Source: Cephaloticoccus primus
GTDB lineage: Bacteria; Verrucomicrobiota; Verrucomicrobiia; Opitutales; Opitutaceae
Reading direction: 5' to 3'
Assembly: GCF_001580015.1 (NCBI RefSeq)
Contig: NZ_LSZQ01000042.1
Location: forward strand, 1 to 64,000
Length of the DNA: 64,000 nt
Shown here: piece by piece, positions 49,966-60,237 of the stretch
Layout: every line of letters starts with the position of its first letter
Position numbering within the stretch: the first letter of the stretch is position 1
Program-made: the position numbers and the translations under genes
Notes under the pieces: model-generated
Seen by the model: the letters and a program-made list of their open reading frames with translations, nothing else
The model's database searches: none
What the model was told of the DNA's origin: nothing

Positions 49966-50793
49966 ATGCGACTCGCGGTTCTTGGCGATATTCACGGCAA
50001 CCTCCCTGCTCTCGAAGCGGTGCTCAAAGAGATTGAGCGGCTCTCGCCCGATCAGCTCCTCGTCTCGGGCGACGTGGTGGACGGCGGGCCCGACTCGGCC
50101 CTGTGCTGGGAGCGAGTGAAGTCACTCGGCTGCCCGATCATTCGCGGAAATCACGAACGCTACGTTTTCGACTACGGCACGCCGCAGGCCGATCCGGTCT
50201 TCGCTACAGAGCAATTCGCGCCGCTGCACTACACGGTTGAAAACCTGAGCGCGGCCCAGCGTGCCGAGCTCGCTGCGCTGCCGCTTATGTGGGCCTCTGC
50301 AGACTGGCCGGGACTGCTCGTCGTCCACGCCTCGCAACGCAGCGACGCCGACTCCATCTGGCCACACACGCCGAGCGAGATGATTGACCCCATGTTTTCA
50401 AAACCCGCTCCGAAACTGATCGTGCGCTCGCACAATCACTTTTGCTCCACTCGGCAGTGGCGGGGGCGGCGGATTGTGACGACGGGCTCAGTGGGGCTGC
50501 CACTCGACGGTCAACCGCGCGCCCAGTTTTGCGTTTTGACCAAAGGCAGCGCTCGCACACACGCGGTGCGCGTGGAGCACAGGTCGGTCGCCTACGATGT
50601 GGGGGCGACCCTGCGCCGCTGTCAGGAAACCGGCTACGCCGCACGCGCCGGTGTGCTCGGGCGGATGTTTATGCGCGAAATCGCTACGGGCGCTCCGCAA
50701 GTCGTCCCCTTCCTGCGCCATTTCCACAGCCGCCTGAAGGAGACGCCCGCACTCACCCTCACTCAAGCCGAGGAAGAGTACCGCAGGCTGTGA
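49966..50793 (+). CDS. Calcineurin-like metallophosphoesterase (YfcE/MPP-type)
   Basis: A 275-residue metallophosphoesterase. The five metal-binding blocks are all present: VLGDIHGN (D8, H10), SGDVVDGGPDS, IIRGNHERYV, VVHAS and RSHNHF. It lacks a signal peptide and is likely cytoplasmic. The compact size and the GSVGLPLDG segment near 180 resemble the MPP family YfcE/MJ0936-like phosphodiesterases. The natural substrate is unknown. It is transcribed opposite to the recO-like gene downstream, with 91 bases between their ends. Confidence 0.85.
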   Translation: MRLAVLGDIHGNLPALEAVLKEIERLSPDQLLVSGDVVDGGPDSALCWERVKSLGCPIIRGNHERYVFDYGTPQADPVFATEQFAPLHYTVENLSAAQRAELAALPLMWASADWPGLLVVHASQRSDADSIWPHTPSEMIDPMFSKPAPKLIVRSHNHFCSTRQWRGRRIVTTGSVGLPLDGQPRAQFCVLTKGSARTHAVRVEHRSVAYDVGATLRRCQETGYAARAGVLGRMFMREIATGAPQVVPFLRHFHSRLKETPALTLTQAEEEYRRL

Positions 50794-50884
50794 GCCACCC
50801 GCCTTCCTGGGCGCGCGCTCTGGTGGGTGAGTCGGTTCTTGAGTGACAGTGCTTCAGCAACTTGCAGCCAAATGCTGCCGCGCC

Positions 50885-51613
50885 CTAATCGACCAATATT
50901 TCAGTGTGGGTGCGGAGGTAATCGCAGAGGTGGGCGTGGAGGGTAGCGACGGTGTCGGTTGGCGGGCTTTGTGTGGCGATGGGCTGGTGAATCAGTTCGC
51001 CAGCGAGAGCGCGGAGCTCGGCAGGGAGCGCGGGGAGCCAGTGCTGGCGCAGCGGGTACCCCTCGTCGCGCGCAAAGCAATAGAGCGCCTTCAGGTGAAC
51101 GATGTCGGGCCGTCCGCTTGTGGCAAAGGAGCTGAGCGCTTGGCGCAGGAGCCGCATCGTGCCAGCGCGAACCTCTTCGGGGACGGGGTTGCGGGCGAGC
51201 ATGGCGGTGAACTCGCAGGCGTGGCGCAGCGTGTCGTAGCTGCGGGCGATGCCGCTTTCGCGATGCAGCAGGCGGCTTTCCTTGATAAACCAGGACTGCC
51301 CTTGGTTGGGGCTCTCGGCCAAGAACTCGGCTTCGTCGAAGAGATCGAGCGGCGCGAGGCTGGAGCCCTTTATTGAGGTTTTCGCTGCGCGGCGGGGGCT
51401 GTTTTGCGCCGCGCCACTGCCCGCGTTTTTCGGGAGTCTTTGCCACAGATCAAGCTGCCCGTGCTCAGCCGAGAAAACAGTGAGCCCCTGAAACTTTTCC
51501 CTCGGCAATCGCTTCACGAGGACGATCCCTTGAGTCTTTAAAAGCAACCCGGGCACGGCAGGAGGGGTATTGGGTTGGAGCGGTGAGCCGGTAACAGCAG
51601 GACGACTTGGCAC
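50885..51613 (-). CDS. RecO-like DNA repair protein (tentative)
   Basis: A 242-residue protein. After about 22 loose residues, LLKTQGIVLVKRLPREKFQGLTVFSAEHGQLDLWQR looks like the RecO N-terminal OB-fold. It is followed by a Ser/Ala-rich loop, a strand LAPLDLFDEAEFL, and a helical region IARSYDTLRHACEFTAMLARN like the RecO C-terminal helices. RecO loads RecA with RecR at gaps. The zinc cysteines of many RecO proteins are missing; only a few cysteines occur. The gene ends the HIT-phoH-pgpH-ybeY-DUF502 run, and recO near ybeY fits known neighbourhoods. The call rests on weak resemblance. Confidence 0.5.
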   Translation of the reverse strand: MPSRPAVTGSPLQPNTPPAVPGLLLKTQGIVLVKRLPREKFQGLTVFSAEHGQLDLWQRLPKNAGSGAAQNSPRRAAKTSIKGSSLAPLDLFDEAEFLAESPNQGQSWFIKESRLLHRESGIARSYDTLRHACEFTAMLARNPVPEEVRAGTMRLLRQALSSFATSGRPDIVHLKALYCFARDEGYPLRQHWLPALPAELRALAGELIHQPIATQSPPTDTVATLHAHLCDYLRTHTEILVD

Positions 51614-51655
51614 AGGAAATTTCCCGGGTGCGAGCGTACCGCTCGCACAAGATTT

Positions 51656-52351
51656 TTAAGCCTCTGATTCGCGCGTAGCCGCCACCGGCGCGTCCTTCGG
51701 CGGGGGCCAGGGGGGGATGACACTGCCGCCGGAGATGATGAGCTTCATGCCGTCGGCCACGCTCATTTCGAGCTCCACAATTTCTTCGGGCCGCAGCAGC
51801 AGGAGGAAGCCGCTGGTGGGGTTGGGCGTGGTGGGGACGAAGACGCTCCAGGGCTCGCCCATACCGGTTTTTACCTGCGGCTCGGCTTGTGATTTACTGG
51901 TGAGAAAACCGATCATCCACGAGCCGCGCCGCGGGAACTCTACGAGCACGACTTTGCTGAAGAGGTTGCGGTTTTGTACGCCGAAGGTGCCCACGATTTG
52001 TTTGACCGTGTTGTAGATCGGCCCTGCACCGGGGATCACGAGCATGAGTCGCTCGCTGGTGCGGATGAGGAAGCGGGCAAAGACGTGTCGTGAGATGTAG
52101 CCGAGCAGGGCGACGAGCAGCAGGACGACGACCGTCGACAGGATGTCCCAAAACAGGGTCAGCCCGGGGCGTAACTGGAGCTGCAAGGGGAGCAGGTGGA
52201 TGAGGAGCGGGCGGGCCCGGCCTCCGACGAGCTCAATGATTTTGAGCAGGGCCCATAGCGTCACCATCAGTGGCGCGACCAGCACCAGTCCGGTGAAAAA
52301 TGCATTGCGAAAGGTGACTAGCTTGGGGTGCTCGGTAGAGGAGTTGGGCAT
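51656..52351 (-). CDS. DUF502 family membrane protein
   Basis: A 231-residue integral membrane protein. Two hydrophobic helices, FFTGLVLVAPLMVTLWALL (about 18-36) and LFWDILSTVVVLLLVALLGYI (about 65-85), are followed by a soluble half with LMLVIPGAGPIYNTVKQIVGTF and VVLVEFPRRGSWMIGFLT, VFVPTTPNPTSGFLLLLRPEE and VADGMKLIISGGSV. These blocks match DUF502, a family of unknown function common in bacteria and plants. A Pro-rich tail ends it. It lies between ybeY and the recO-like gene. Confidence 0.9.
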   Translation of the reverse strand: MPNSSTEHPKLVTFRNAFFTGLVLVAPLMVTLWALLKIIELVGGRARPLLIHLLPLQLQLRPGLTLFWDILSTVVVLLLVALLGYISRHVFARFLIRTSERLMLVIPGAGPIYNTVKQIVGTFGVQNRNLFSKVVLVEFPRRGSWMIGFLTSKSQAEPQVKTGMGEPWSVFVPTTPNPTSGFLLLLRPEEIVELEMSVADGMKLIISGGSVIPPWPPPKDAPVAATRESEA

Positions 52352-52474
52352 GGCTGGGAGAGCGTAGAGATCTCGCTTACCCTGCTCTCCCGCGCAAAGC
52401 TATTTGGCGCGGTGACGGGCGGGAGATCGCAGGGGCGGAGGACGTGGCCCGCGGCCCACCGGCGCGTCGTACGC

Positions 52475-52963
52475 CTAAGCGGTGAGCGAAAAACGGGGCC
52501 GCAGGCCCGCGTCTGCGAGCGCGCGCATGGCGCGTTTCTCGGCGGCGCGCATTTGGCGTTTTAGTGCGGGCTGGAGGTCGTCGTAGCCCGCCAGGTGCAG
52601 CCAGCCGTGGACGAGGTACAGCGTGAGTTCCTCCGAAAAATCCCTACCTTGCGACTGCGCGTAGTCGGCGGCGCGGTCTGCCGAGACGCAGATCTCGCCC
52701 GCAGTGCCGAGCTCGGGCGTGCCCTCAAAGGTGATGACATCCGTCGGCGTGGGGTCGTCCAGAAAATCGGCGTGGAGCTGGGCGAGTGCCGGATCGGTCA
52801 TGAAAACGATCGACAGTTCGCCGCCCGGGACGCCTTCGCGAAAGGTGCCCTTGGTCGAGGCCGCCACGGCGTCCAGCGTGCTGATAACGCGGCGCACTGC
52901 CGCGCGGTCGAGCCGCAGCGCGGGGTGTTGGTTGGCAATGCTGATCGGGCGGGGGCGGCTCAC
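52475..52963 (-). CDS. ybeY: Endoribonuclease YbeY (rRNA maturation factor)
   Basis: YbeY is a single-strand endoribonuclease needed for 16S rRNA 3'-end maturation and ribosome quality control. The 162-residue protein has the zinc motif LVHGWLHLAGYDD (H-x3-H-x5-D pattern), preceded by LSIVFMTDPALAQLHADFL and PTDVITFEG, and GEICVSAD. Its start overlaps the pgpH stop by four bases (ATGA). The phoH-pgpH-ybeY order is widely conserved. Confidence 0.95.
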   Translation of the reverse strand: MSRPRPISIANQHPALRLDRAAVRRVISTLDAVAASTKGTFREGVPGGELSIVFMTDPALAQLHADFLDDPTPTDVITFEGTPELGTAGEICVSADRAADYAQSQGRDFSEELTLYLVHGWLHLAGYDDLQPALKRQMRAAEKRAMRALADAGLRPRFSLTA

Positions 52964-55389
52964 GGCTTGGCGGGCTTGTCGGTGCTGGGGTACTCGATGC
53001 GCGAGTGCAGCATGTTGATCATGCTGTGCGAGAAGCTCTCCTTGACGACGCTCAGCTCGGCAAAGGTGAGCGAGGATTCGTCGAGCTGGCCGGTCTCGAC
53101 GCGCTCGCTGATGACGGAGTCGATCAGCTCGTTGATGTGCTGCGGGGTGAGCTGGCGCAGGCTGCGCGAGGCGGCCTCGATCCCGTCGGCCAGCGAGATG
53201 ATCGCGCTTTCCTTAAAACTGGGGAGCGGCCCGTCGTAGCGGTAGGTGCTCTCGGCGACCGCTGCGGGCGCGATGCCCGGGAGGTGTGCGGTGTTGTTTG
53301 CCGCGGCGTTGCTGTTTTGTGTGCGCTCGCGCTCGCGGTGGTAGAAGTAACGGATCAGCGAAGTGCCGTGGTGCTCGCGGATGACGTCGATGATCGGTCG
53401 CGGCAGGTGGTGCTTGCGGGCGATATCGACGCCTTCCTTGACGTGGCTTTTGATGATGAGCGCGGAGAGCGAGGGGTTGTTTTCATCGTGCGGGTTTTCG
53501 CCGCCGCGCTGGTTTTCGATAAAGTACTCGGGCATCACCGTCTTGCCGATGTCGTGGTACAGCGCGCAAACGCGGGCGAGCAGTCCGTTGGCACCGATGG
53601 CAGTCGAGGCGGTTTCCGAGAGCTGGGCGACGACGAGCGAGTGGTGGTAGGTGCCGGGCGCTTCGAGCTGCATTTTGCGCAGCAGCGGGTGATTGTAGTC
53701 GGTGAGCTCCAGCAGCGTGATGTTTGTGGTGCGCTTGAATAGCGTTTCAAAAATCGGCAGCAGGCCGACGACGAGGATGCCGGTCGTCACGCCCGAGGCG
53801 AGGCCGACGCCAAACTGCTTGAGCAAGGTCGCCGCCGGAAACTGCTCGGCATAGCCCACGAGCAGCGCGAACAGCGCAATCGCCAGTCCGCCGAAGCCTG
53901 CCGCGCGGACCACCTGGCTGCGCCGCCGCACGTCCTGGCAGGAGAAAATCGCGACGGTGGAGGCGAGGAAGGTCACCACCAGAAGGTCGAGCCGGTTGCC
54001 ATAAATCAGCCCCGTGAAGATCGAGATAAACAGGGCCATGAAAATGGCTGAGCCCGCATCGATGAGGATGGCGAGGATCAGCGGCGCAAAGGCCGATGGC
54101 GCGATGTAGGGCAGGGTAGAGGCCCAGTCGCTGTTGGCCGCGAAGAAGTCCATCTCGGCCAGCGAGAAGACGAGCCGCACGAGCGCGATGTTGAGGATGA
54201 CGACGAGCGCGAGCAGCCCCAGGCGGCCATTGCTCTGGAAAGTTTCGCGGTCTTCGAGCCGCACGTAGAAGACGCTGGCGAGCACCATCGCGAGGACGAG
54301 GAGCACGCGGCCAAAGAGCTGCATGCGCTCGTCGAGCTCGCCTGCGCCGCTCTCGCGCAGGGCTTGGCGGTGCGCCATGAGCATCTCGTACTGCTCGGGG
54401 CTGACGCGCATGTCGGGCTCAATGATCGTCTCGCCGCGAGAGACTTCCACAGTCACTGGCTTCAGGTTGGCAAGTGTCTCGCGCTGGCGCTCGCTCGTGG
54501 CTTCGCGGTCGAAAACGAGATTGGGCCGGACGCCGTGGCGCAGCAGCCGGAACAGCGCGACTTGCGCGGCGCGCGGCACGTCTTCGCCCGAAAGGTTGAG
54601 CCGCAGGTAGGTAAGCGCCTGTTCCTGGGACTGGATCCGGCGGGTCGTGACGCTGTCCCCCGGGCCCGCGATCTGGATCAGCGGGACGCTGCCTTCCTGT
54701 TGCTGCGTGGAGCCCGAGCTGAGGCTGCCGTCGTGGACGCCGTCGGCGTAAATCTGGGCGAGCGTGTCGAGCCCCGCCTGGAGGAGGGCGCCGCGCCGCT
54801 CGGCCGAGGGCACCTGGGCGAGCAGGGTTTTAAAATCATCGAGCTGGGCGCGGTAAGGCCCGGCTGCATTAAACGCCTGAAACGCGAGCGCGAGCGAATC
54901 GCCGACCGTGGGTTTCCCGGCGGCTTCGGCGGGCGCGTTTTTCGGATCAAGGGGAGTGCCCGCATCCGCATGGGCTTCGGCAGCAGTAGAGGCTTCTCCG
55001 CCCGCCTGTGCCTGGAGCTCGACCGTGCGCGCGTGCAGCGTGCGCAGCGCTTCTTCAAAGGTGTGCAGCGCAGCCGAATCGAGCCGGTAGACCGGTGGCA
55101 CGCGCTCCAGCACTTGCTCTTGGGCAGCCGCAGTACGCAGCGCGCTTTCGTACGAAAAGGGCACCGTGGCGGCGATACGGACGGTAGCGATTTGCCCTTG
55201 GAGGACGGGCAGGTGCGCGGTGTTTAGCCCTGCGGAGCTGATCGCGACAATGGCCGCGATCGTCGTGAAAAAGATGAGCGCGGTAACGATCCGGCTGCCC
55301 TCCAGAAAGACCATGAAGGCGGTGGGCTCGGCCCGCCGTCGATGTCGGCGCAGGCCGAGGAGTGTTTTGATGCGGTTGGTAAAAGACAT
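52960..55389 (-). CDS. 7TM-HD family phosphohydrolase (PgpH-like, c-di-AMP phosphodiesterase candidate)
   Basis: An 809-residue membrane protein with the layout of the 7TM-7TMR-HD family, whose member PgpH hydrolyses cyclic di-AMP. A first helix (about 32-53) leads to a large extracytoplasmic domain (about 60-350) that holds an Ala/Glu-rich insertion near 125-160. Six or seven membrane helices follow (about 370-545). The cytoplasmic HD domain has NHPLLRKMQLEAPGTYHHSLVVAQL, ALYHDIGKTVMPEYFIENQ, IIKSHVKEGVDIARKHHLP and IREHHGT, with all metal ligands. Enzyme specificity is inferred from family. It lies between phoH and ybeY. Confidence 0.92.
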   Translation of the reverse strand: MSFTNRIKTLLGLRRHRRRAEPTAFMVFLEGSRIVTALIFFTTIAAIVAISSAGLNTAHLPVLQGQIATVRIAATVPFSYESALRTAAAQEQVLERVPPVYRLDSAALHTFEEALRTLHARTVELQAQAGGEASTAAEAHADAGTPLDPKNAPAEAAGKPTVGDSLALAFQAFNAAGPYRAQLDDFKTLLAQVPSAERRGALLQAGLDTLAQIYADGVHDGSLSSGSTQQQEGSVPLIQIAGPGDSVTTRRIQSQEQALTYLRLNLSGEDVPRAAQVALFRLLRHGVRPNLVFDREATSERQRETLANLKPVTVEVSRGETIIEPDMRVSPEQYEMLMAHRQALRESGAGELDERMQLFGRVLLVLAMVLASVFYVRLEDRETFQSNGRLGLLALVVILNIALVRLVFSLAEMDFFAANSDWASTLPYIAPSAFAPLILAILIDAGSAIFMALFISIFTGLIYGNRLDLLVVTFLASTVAIFSCQDVRRRSQVVRAAGFGGLAIALFALLVGYAEQFPAATLLKQFGVGLASGVTTGILVVGLLPIFETLFKRTTNITLLELTDYNHPLLRKMQLEAPGTYHHSLVVAQLSETASTAIGANGLLARVCALYHDIGKTVMPEYFIENQRGGENPHDENNPSLSALIIKSHVKEGVDIARKHHLPRPIIDVIREHHGTSLIRYFYHRERERTQNSNAAANNTAHLPGIAPAAVAESTYRYDGPLPSFKESAIISLADGIEAASRSLRQLTPQHINELIDSVISERVETGQLDESSLTFAELSVVKESFSHSMINMLHSRIEYPSTDKPAKP

Positions 55390-55496
55390 GGTATCGCGGT
55401 GGTAGCCTATTGTTCGCTATGGACGCGCGGAGTGCTGCGTGTGTTCGAAGGGCGTTTGCGAGTGTGCGGCGGGGTAGGGTGTGACCTGCTTTTCAG

Positions 55497-56480
55497 CTAA
55501 CCCTCCTCCGGCTGAATCGGGTTTGGGAACTGGTCGTACGCGGTGATGATTTTTTGCACGAGCGGGTGGCGGACGACGTCGGAGCCGGAGAACCGGTGAA
55601 AGGCGATTCCCGGGATGTGATTCAAGATGTGCTGCACCTCGATCAGGCCGGACTGTTTGCTGCGCGGCAGATCGACCTGGGTGACGTCTCCGGTGATCAC
55701 CATTCGCGAGTCTTCGCCGAGCCGCGTCAGGAACATCATCATCTGCTCAGGGCTCGTGTTTTGCGCTTCGTCGAGGATGACGAAGGCATTGGAGAGCGTG
55801 CGACCGCGCATGTAGGCCAGCGGGGCGATTTCCAGAATCCCCTTTTCGCTGAGCCGCCCGATCTCATCGGTGGCGAGCATGTCGCCGAGTCCATCGTAGA
55901 GCGGGCGCAGGTAGGGGAGGATCTTTTCGCGCAAATCGCCCGGGAGGAAGCCGAGGGCCTCGCCTGCTTCGACTGCGGGCCGCGTGAGGACGATGCGCTG
56001 CACTTCGTTTTGCAGCAGCGCGCGCACGGCAGCGGCGATGGCGAGATAGGTCTTGCCCGTGCCCGCCGGGCCGATCCCGAAGACGACCGGATGCTGAAGG
56101 ATCGACTGGAGGTAGAGCTTCTGCGCGAGCGTTTTTGGGACGATGCTCTTGCGGTGAGTCGGGATGACCAGCGGCTGGGTGACGAGGGACTGGAGCGACT
56201 CGCCCTCGCCGCGTGCAAACGTCTCGACGATGCGCTCAAAGTCGGGCGTGCGGATCGTCATCCCCTGTCCGCGCGCCGCATCGAGAAAGGCAAAGGCCGC
56301 TGCTGCGCGGGCGAGCGGCTCGGCGCCTGGTGCCTCGATCTTGATCCAGTCTTCGCGCGCGGTCAGCCGCACTCCGAGGAGGGCTTCGGCCTGCGGGAGG
56401 TTTTCCTCGCGGCCCGCGTAGAGCTGGGCGCGGTGCCGCGGATTGGCGAAGTGGAGCGTTTGAGAGAGGGGCGCACTCAT
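55497..56480 (-). CDS. phoH: PhoH family ATPase
   Basis: A 327-residue P-loop ATPase of the PhoH family, thought to act with YbeY on RNA. Walker A is GIGPAGTGKTYLA (137-144 core), the LTRPAVEAGEALGFLPGDL segment follows, and Walker B is FVILDEAQNTSPEQMMMFLTR. GDVTQVDLPRSKQSGL and a C-terminal VRHPLVQKIITAYDQF complete the pattern. The ATG at 56480 overlaps the HIT gene stop (ATGA); longer upstream frames read the HIT gene in another frame. Confidence 0.95.
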   Translation of the reverse strand: MSAPLSQTLHFANPRHRAQLYAGREENLPQAEALLGVRLTAREDWIKIEAPGAEPLARAAAAFAFLDAARGQGMTIRTPDFERIVETFARGEGESLQSLVTQPLVIPTHRKSIVPKTLAQKLYLQSILQHPVVFGIGPAGTGKTYLAIAAAVRALLQNEVQRIVLTRPAVEAGEALGFLPGDLREKILPYLRPLYDGLGDMLATDEIGRLSEKGILEIAPLAYMRGRTLSNAFVILDEAQNTSPEQMMMFLTRLGEDSRMVITGDVTQVDLPRSKQSGLIEVQHILNHIPGIAFHRFSGSDVVRHPLVQKIITAYDQFPNPIQPEEG

Positions 56481-57106
56481 GTGCTTGGGCCTGTCTGTTT
56501 CTCGACGGCGCTCGCCGTCTGAGCGGGCGGCGAAGGTTGCTGCCGCGCAGCGGGTGCGCTGCTGCTGCTGCCGCTCCCGGGACTCCCGGTTTGGCCGAGC
56601 GTGCTGGCGACTTCGCGCAAGCGCGCCCACAGCGCTTCGAGCGACTGCGGCAGGATGCGCGTCCCCCCGAGCACGGGCATGAAGTTGCTGTCGCCTTGCC
56701 AGCGCGGGACGATGTGCGCGTGGAGGTGTGCGATCGAGCCGCCCGCTGCGCTGCCCAGGTTGTAGCCGATGTTAAACCCGTCGGGCCGCAGTGCGGCGGT
56801 GAGCAGCCGCTTGGCGTAGACGAGCGTTTCGCCCAGGTCGCCGCGCTCCTCGACGCTCAGCTCCTCGATGTCGGTAACTTCGCGGTAGGGGATCGCCAGT
56901 AGATGCCCCGGGTTATACGGGTAACGATTCATCAGCAGGTAGCTGAGGCGGCCGCGGTAGACGATGAGTGCGCGGGCATCGTCGCCCAGCGCAGGCAGCT
57001 CGCTGAAGGGGCGGTCGGTCTCCGGATACCGAGGCGCGGCGATGTATTCCATCCGCCAATAAGGGTGCAATTGCTCCATCTGTTGAGTGGGGGGCGACTG
57101 CGGCAT
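56477..57106 (-). CDS. HIT-family hydrolase / AP4A phosphorylase-like
   Basis: A 209-residue HIT-superfamily protein that hydrolyses or phosphorolyses nucleotide-phosphate linkages. The histidine triad is GSIAHLHAHIVPRW. It is preceded by RYPYNPGHLLAIPYREVTDIEEL and the GFNIGYNLGSAAGG segment, which match the subgroup annotated as AP-4-A phosphorylase. A Ser/Pro/Ala-rich tail of about 45 residues follows the core. ATG 57106 has AGAGGG nine bases upstream and was preferred to 57160 and 57079. It heads the phoH-pgpH-ybeY-DUF502 run and is divergent from fabF. Confidence 0.88.
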   Translation of the reverse strand: MPQSPPTQQMEQLHPYWRMEYIAAPRYPETDRPFSELPALGDDARALIVYRGRLSYLLMNRYPYNPGHLLAIPYREVTDIEELSVEERGDLGETLVYAKRLLTAALRPDGFNIGYNLGSAAGGSIAHLHAHIVPRWQGDSNFMPVLGGTRILPQSLEALWARLREVASTLGQTGSPGSGSSSSAPAARQQPSPPAQTASAVEKQTGPST

Positions 57107-57215
57107 AAAGCGCGCCCTCTGGCAAAGCCAAAGATGCTTCGCGCTTGGCAGTCGCTCCACAGCGACTCAGCTATAGCCACCTTAGACGCTCCCCATTCCT
57201 CACTCTGCTTTTTTG

Positions 57216-58619
<1,404 letters not shown>

Positions 58620-58733
58620 GTCCGCGCCGTTAAAAACGCGTACACTAGGCGTAACGGCGACCAACCTATCGGCGGCGATTTTTACGGAGCCCCCGCTCAA
58701 CAGCCGCCGCCGCGCCAAGCGCCCGTTTCACTG

Positions 58734-60173
58734 ATGCTCTGGCTCTACCGGCTACTCTATCCCTTTGCGCTGCTGATCGGCGCACCGTTTTACTTGCGGC
58801 GGATGTGGCGGCGCGGCGGTTATCGCGAGGGCTTCGCCCAACGGTTTGGCCGCGTGCCCGCTCTGCCGCCGCTCCGGCCAAAGCACGTTTCGCCAGCGAA
58901 TGGCACCGCCGCCGCCGCGCGCCAGCGGATCTGGCTGCAAGCGGTGAGTGTGGGCGAGCTGCTGGCGGTCGCTCCGCTTCTGGAAGCCTGGGCGCGCGCG
59001 GGCCACGAAGTTTACCTCACCACGACGACGAGCACGGGCTACCGCCTGGCGCGCGAGCGATACACCGCCTTAACAATCGGGATCGGCTACCTGCCGCTGG
59101 ATTGGTGGCTCTTTAGCGCGCGCGCCTGGCGTGCCGTAAATCCCGACCTCGCGCTGCTCATGGAGGGCGAGCGCTGGCCCGAGCACATCGCGCAAGCGGC
59201 GCGGCGCGGTGTGCCAGTCGCCTGCCTCAACGCGCGACTTTCCGACCGAAGTTTCAGGCGCATGCGGCGCGCCCGGTGGGCCGTAAAGCCGCTGCTGGGC
59301 GGGATCACGCAAATCCTCGCCTGCTCGCCGGAAGACGCGCAGCGATTCCGCGCGCTGGGTTTTGCCGCCGGGAAAATCGAGACAACGGGGAATATAAAAC
59401 TGGATGTCCGCGTGCCGCCGCTCGGTGCAGACGCCCGGGCGCAATTGCGGCGCGAGCTTGGCATCGGGGCGGTGGCGGGCGAGGACGCCACCTGCGCACC
59501 GCTCGTTCTCTTGGGTGCATCGACCTGGCCGGGGGAAGAGGCCGCACTGGTCGATGCGTTTTTGCGCGTACGTGCGGCCTCCGCATCCGCCGCCGCAGCA
59601 GCCAATCGCGGCGCACCACCGATTTCGCTCGTTCTGGTGCCGCGGCATGCCGAGCGGCGCGGCGAGATCGCGGCCTTGCTGCGCGAGCGCGGGCTGAGCC
59701 ACCGGCTGCGCTCCGATTATTTGCGCTCGGCCGACGGGTTCGCAGGTGTGCCGCCCAATGCCGCAGCAACTGCCGCCGTGGAGGTCGCGGTGGCCGATAC
59801 GACGGGCGAGCTCCAGCAGCTCCTGCAAGTGGCCGACCTCGTCTTTGTGGGTAAAAGCCTGCCACCGCACACTGAGGGGCAGACGCCGGTCGAATCGGCG
59901 ATTCTGGGAAAGCCGATTTTGTTTGGCCCCGGGATGGGGAATTTCAGGGCAATCGCCCGCGAGCTCGTGAACTGTGGCGCGGCCCGCGTGGTGCCCGATC
60001 CGCAAGCGCTCGCCGCTCAGGTGTGCGCGCTACTCACTGCAGAGGCGGGCGCGTCAGCGCGCGCGGCGATGGGCGCAGCGGGCCGGGCGTGGCACGCGCA
60101 AAACGTGGGCGCAGTGGAGCGGACTGTGCGGGCGGTCGCCCAACTGGTTGAGCCGGGCCGCGGCCATAAATAA
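58734..60173 (+). CDS. waaA: 3-deoxy-D-manno-octulosonic acid transferase (Kdo transferase)
   Basis: WaaA (KdtA) transfers Kdo from CMP-Kdo to lipid A precursor at the inner membrane, an essential LPS step. The 479-residue GT30 enzyme begins with a membrane anchor (LWLYRLLYPFALLIGAPFYL), then IWLQAVSVGELLAVAPLLEAW with the catalytic glutamate, LMEGERWPEHI, ARLSDRSFRRM, LLGASTWPGEEAALV, VLVPRHAERRGEI and VGKSLPPHTEGQTPVESAILGKPILFGPGMGNF. Its presence shows a Gram-negative envelope with LPS. A Ser/Ala-rich loop enlarges the second half. Confidence 0.95.
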   Translation: MLWLYRLLYPFALLIGAPFYLRRMWRRGGYREGFAQRFGRVPALPPLRPKHVSPANGTAAAARQRIWLQAVSVGELLAVAPLLEAWARAGHEVYLTTTTSTGYRLARERYTALTIGIGYLPLDWWLFSARAWRAVNPDLALLMEGERWPEHIAQAARRGVPVACLNARLSDRSFRRMRRARWAVKPLLGGITQILACSPEDAQRFRALGFAAGKIETTGNIKLDVRVPPLGADARAQLRRELGIGAVAGEDATCAPLVLLGASTWPGEEAALVDAFLRVRAASASAAAAANRGAPPISLVLVPRHAERRGEIAALLRERGLSHRLRSDYLRSADGFAGVPPNAAATAAVEVAVADTTGELQQLLQVADLVFVGKSLPPHTEGQTPVESAILGKPILFGPGMGNFRAIARELVNCGAARVVPDPQALAAQVCALLTAEAGASARAAMGAAGRAWHAQNVGAVERTVRAVAQLVEPGRGHK

Positions 60174-60237
60174 CCCTTAAGTCACAGTTCGTGGTTGCCC
60201 GCATTTTGGGGCGACCTACCGTCATCCCTTTTTTCGG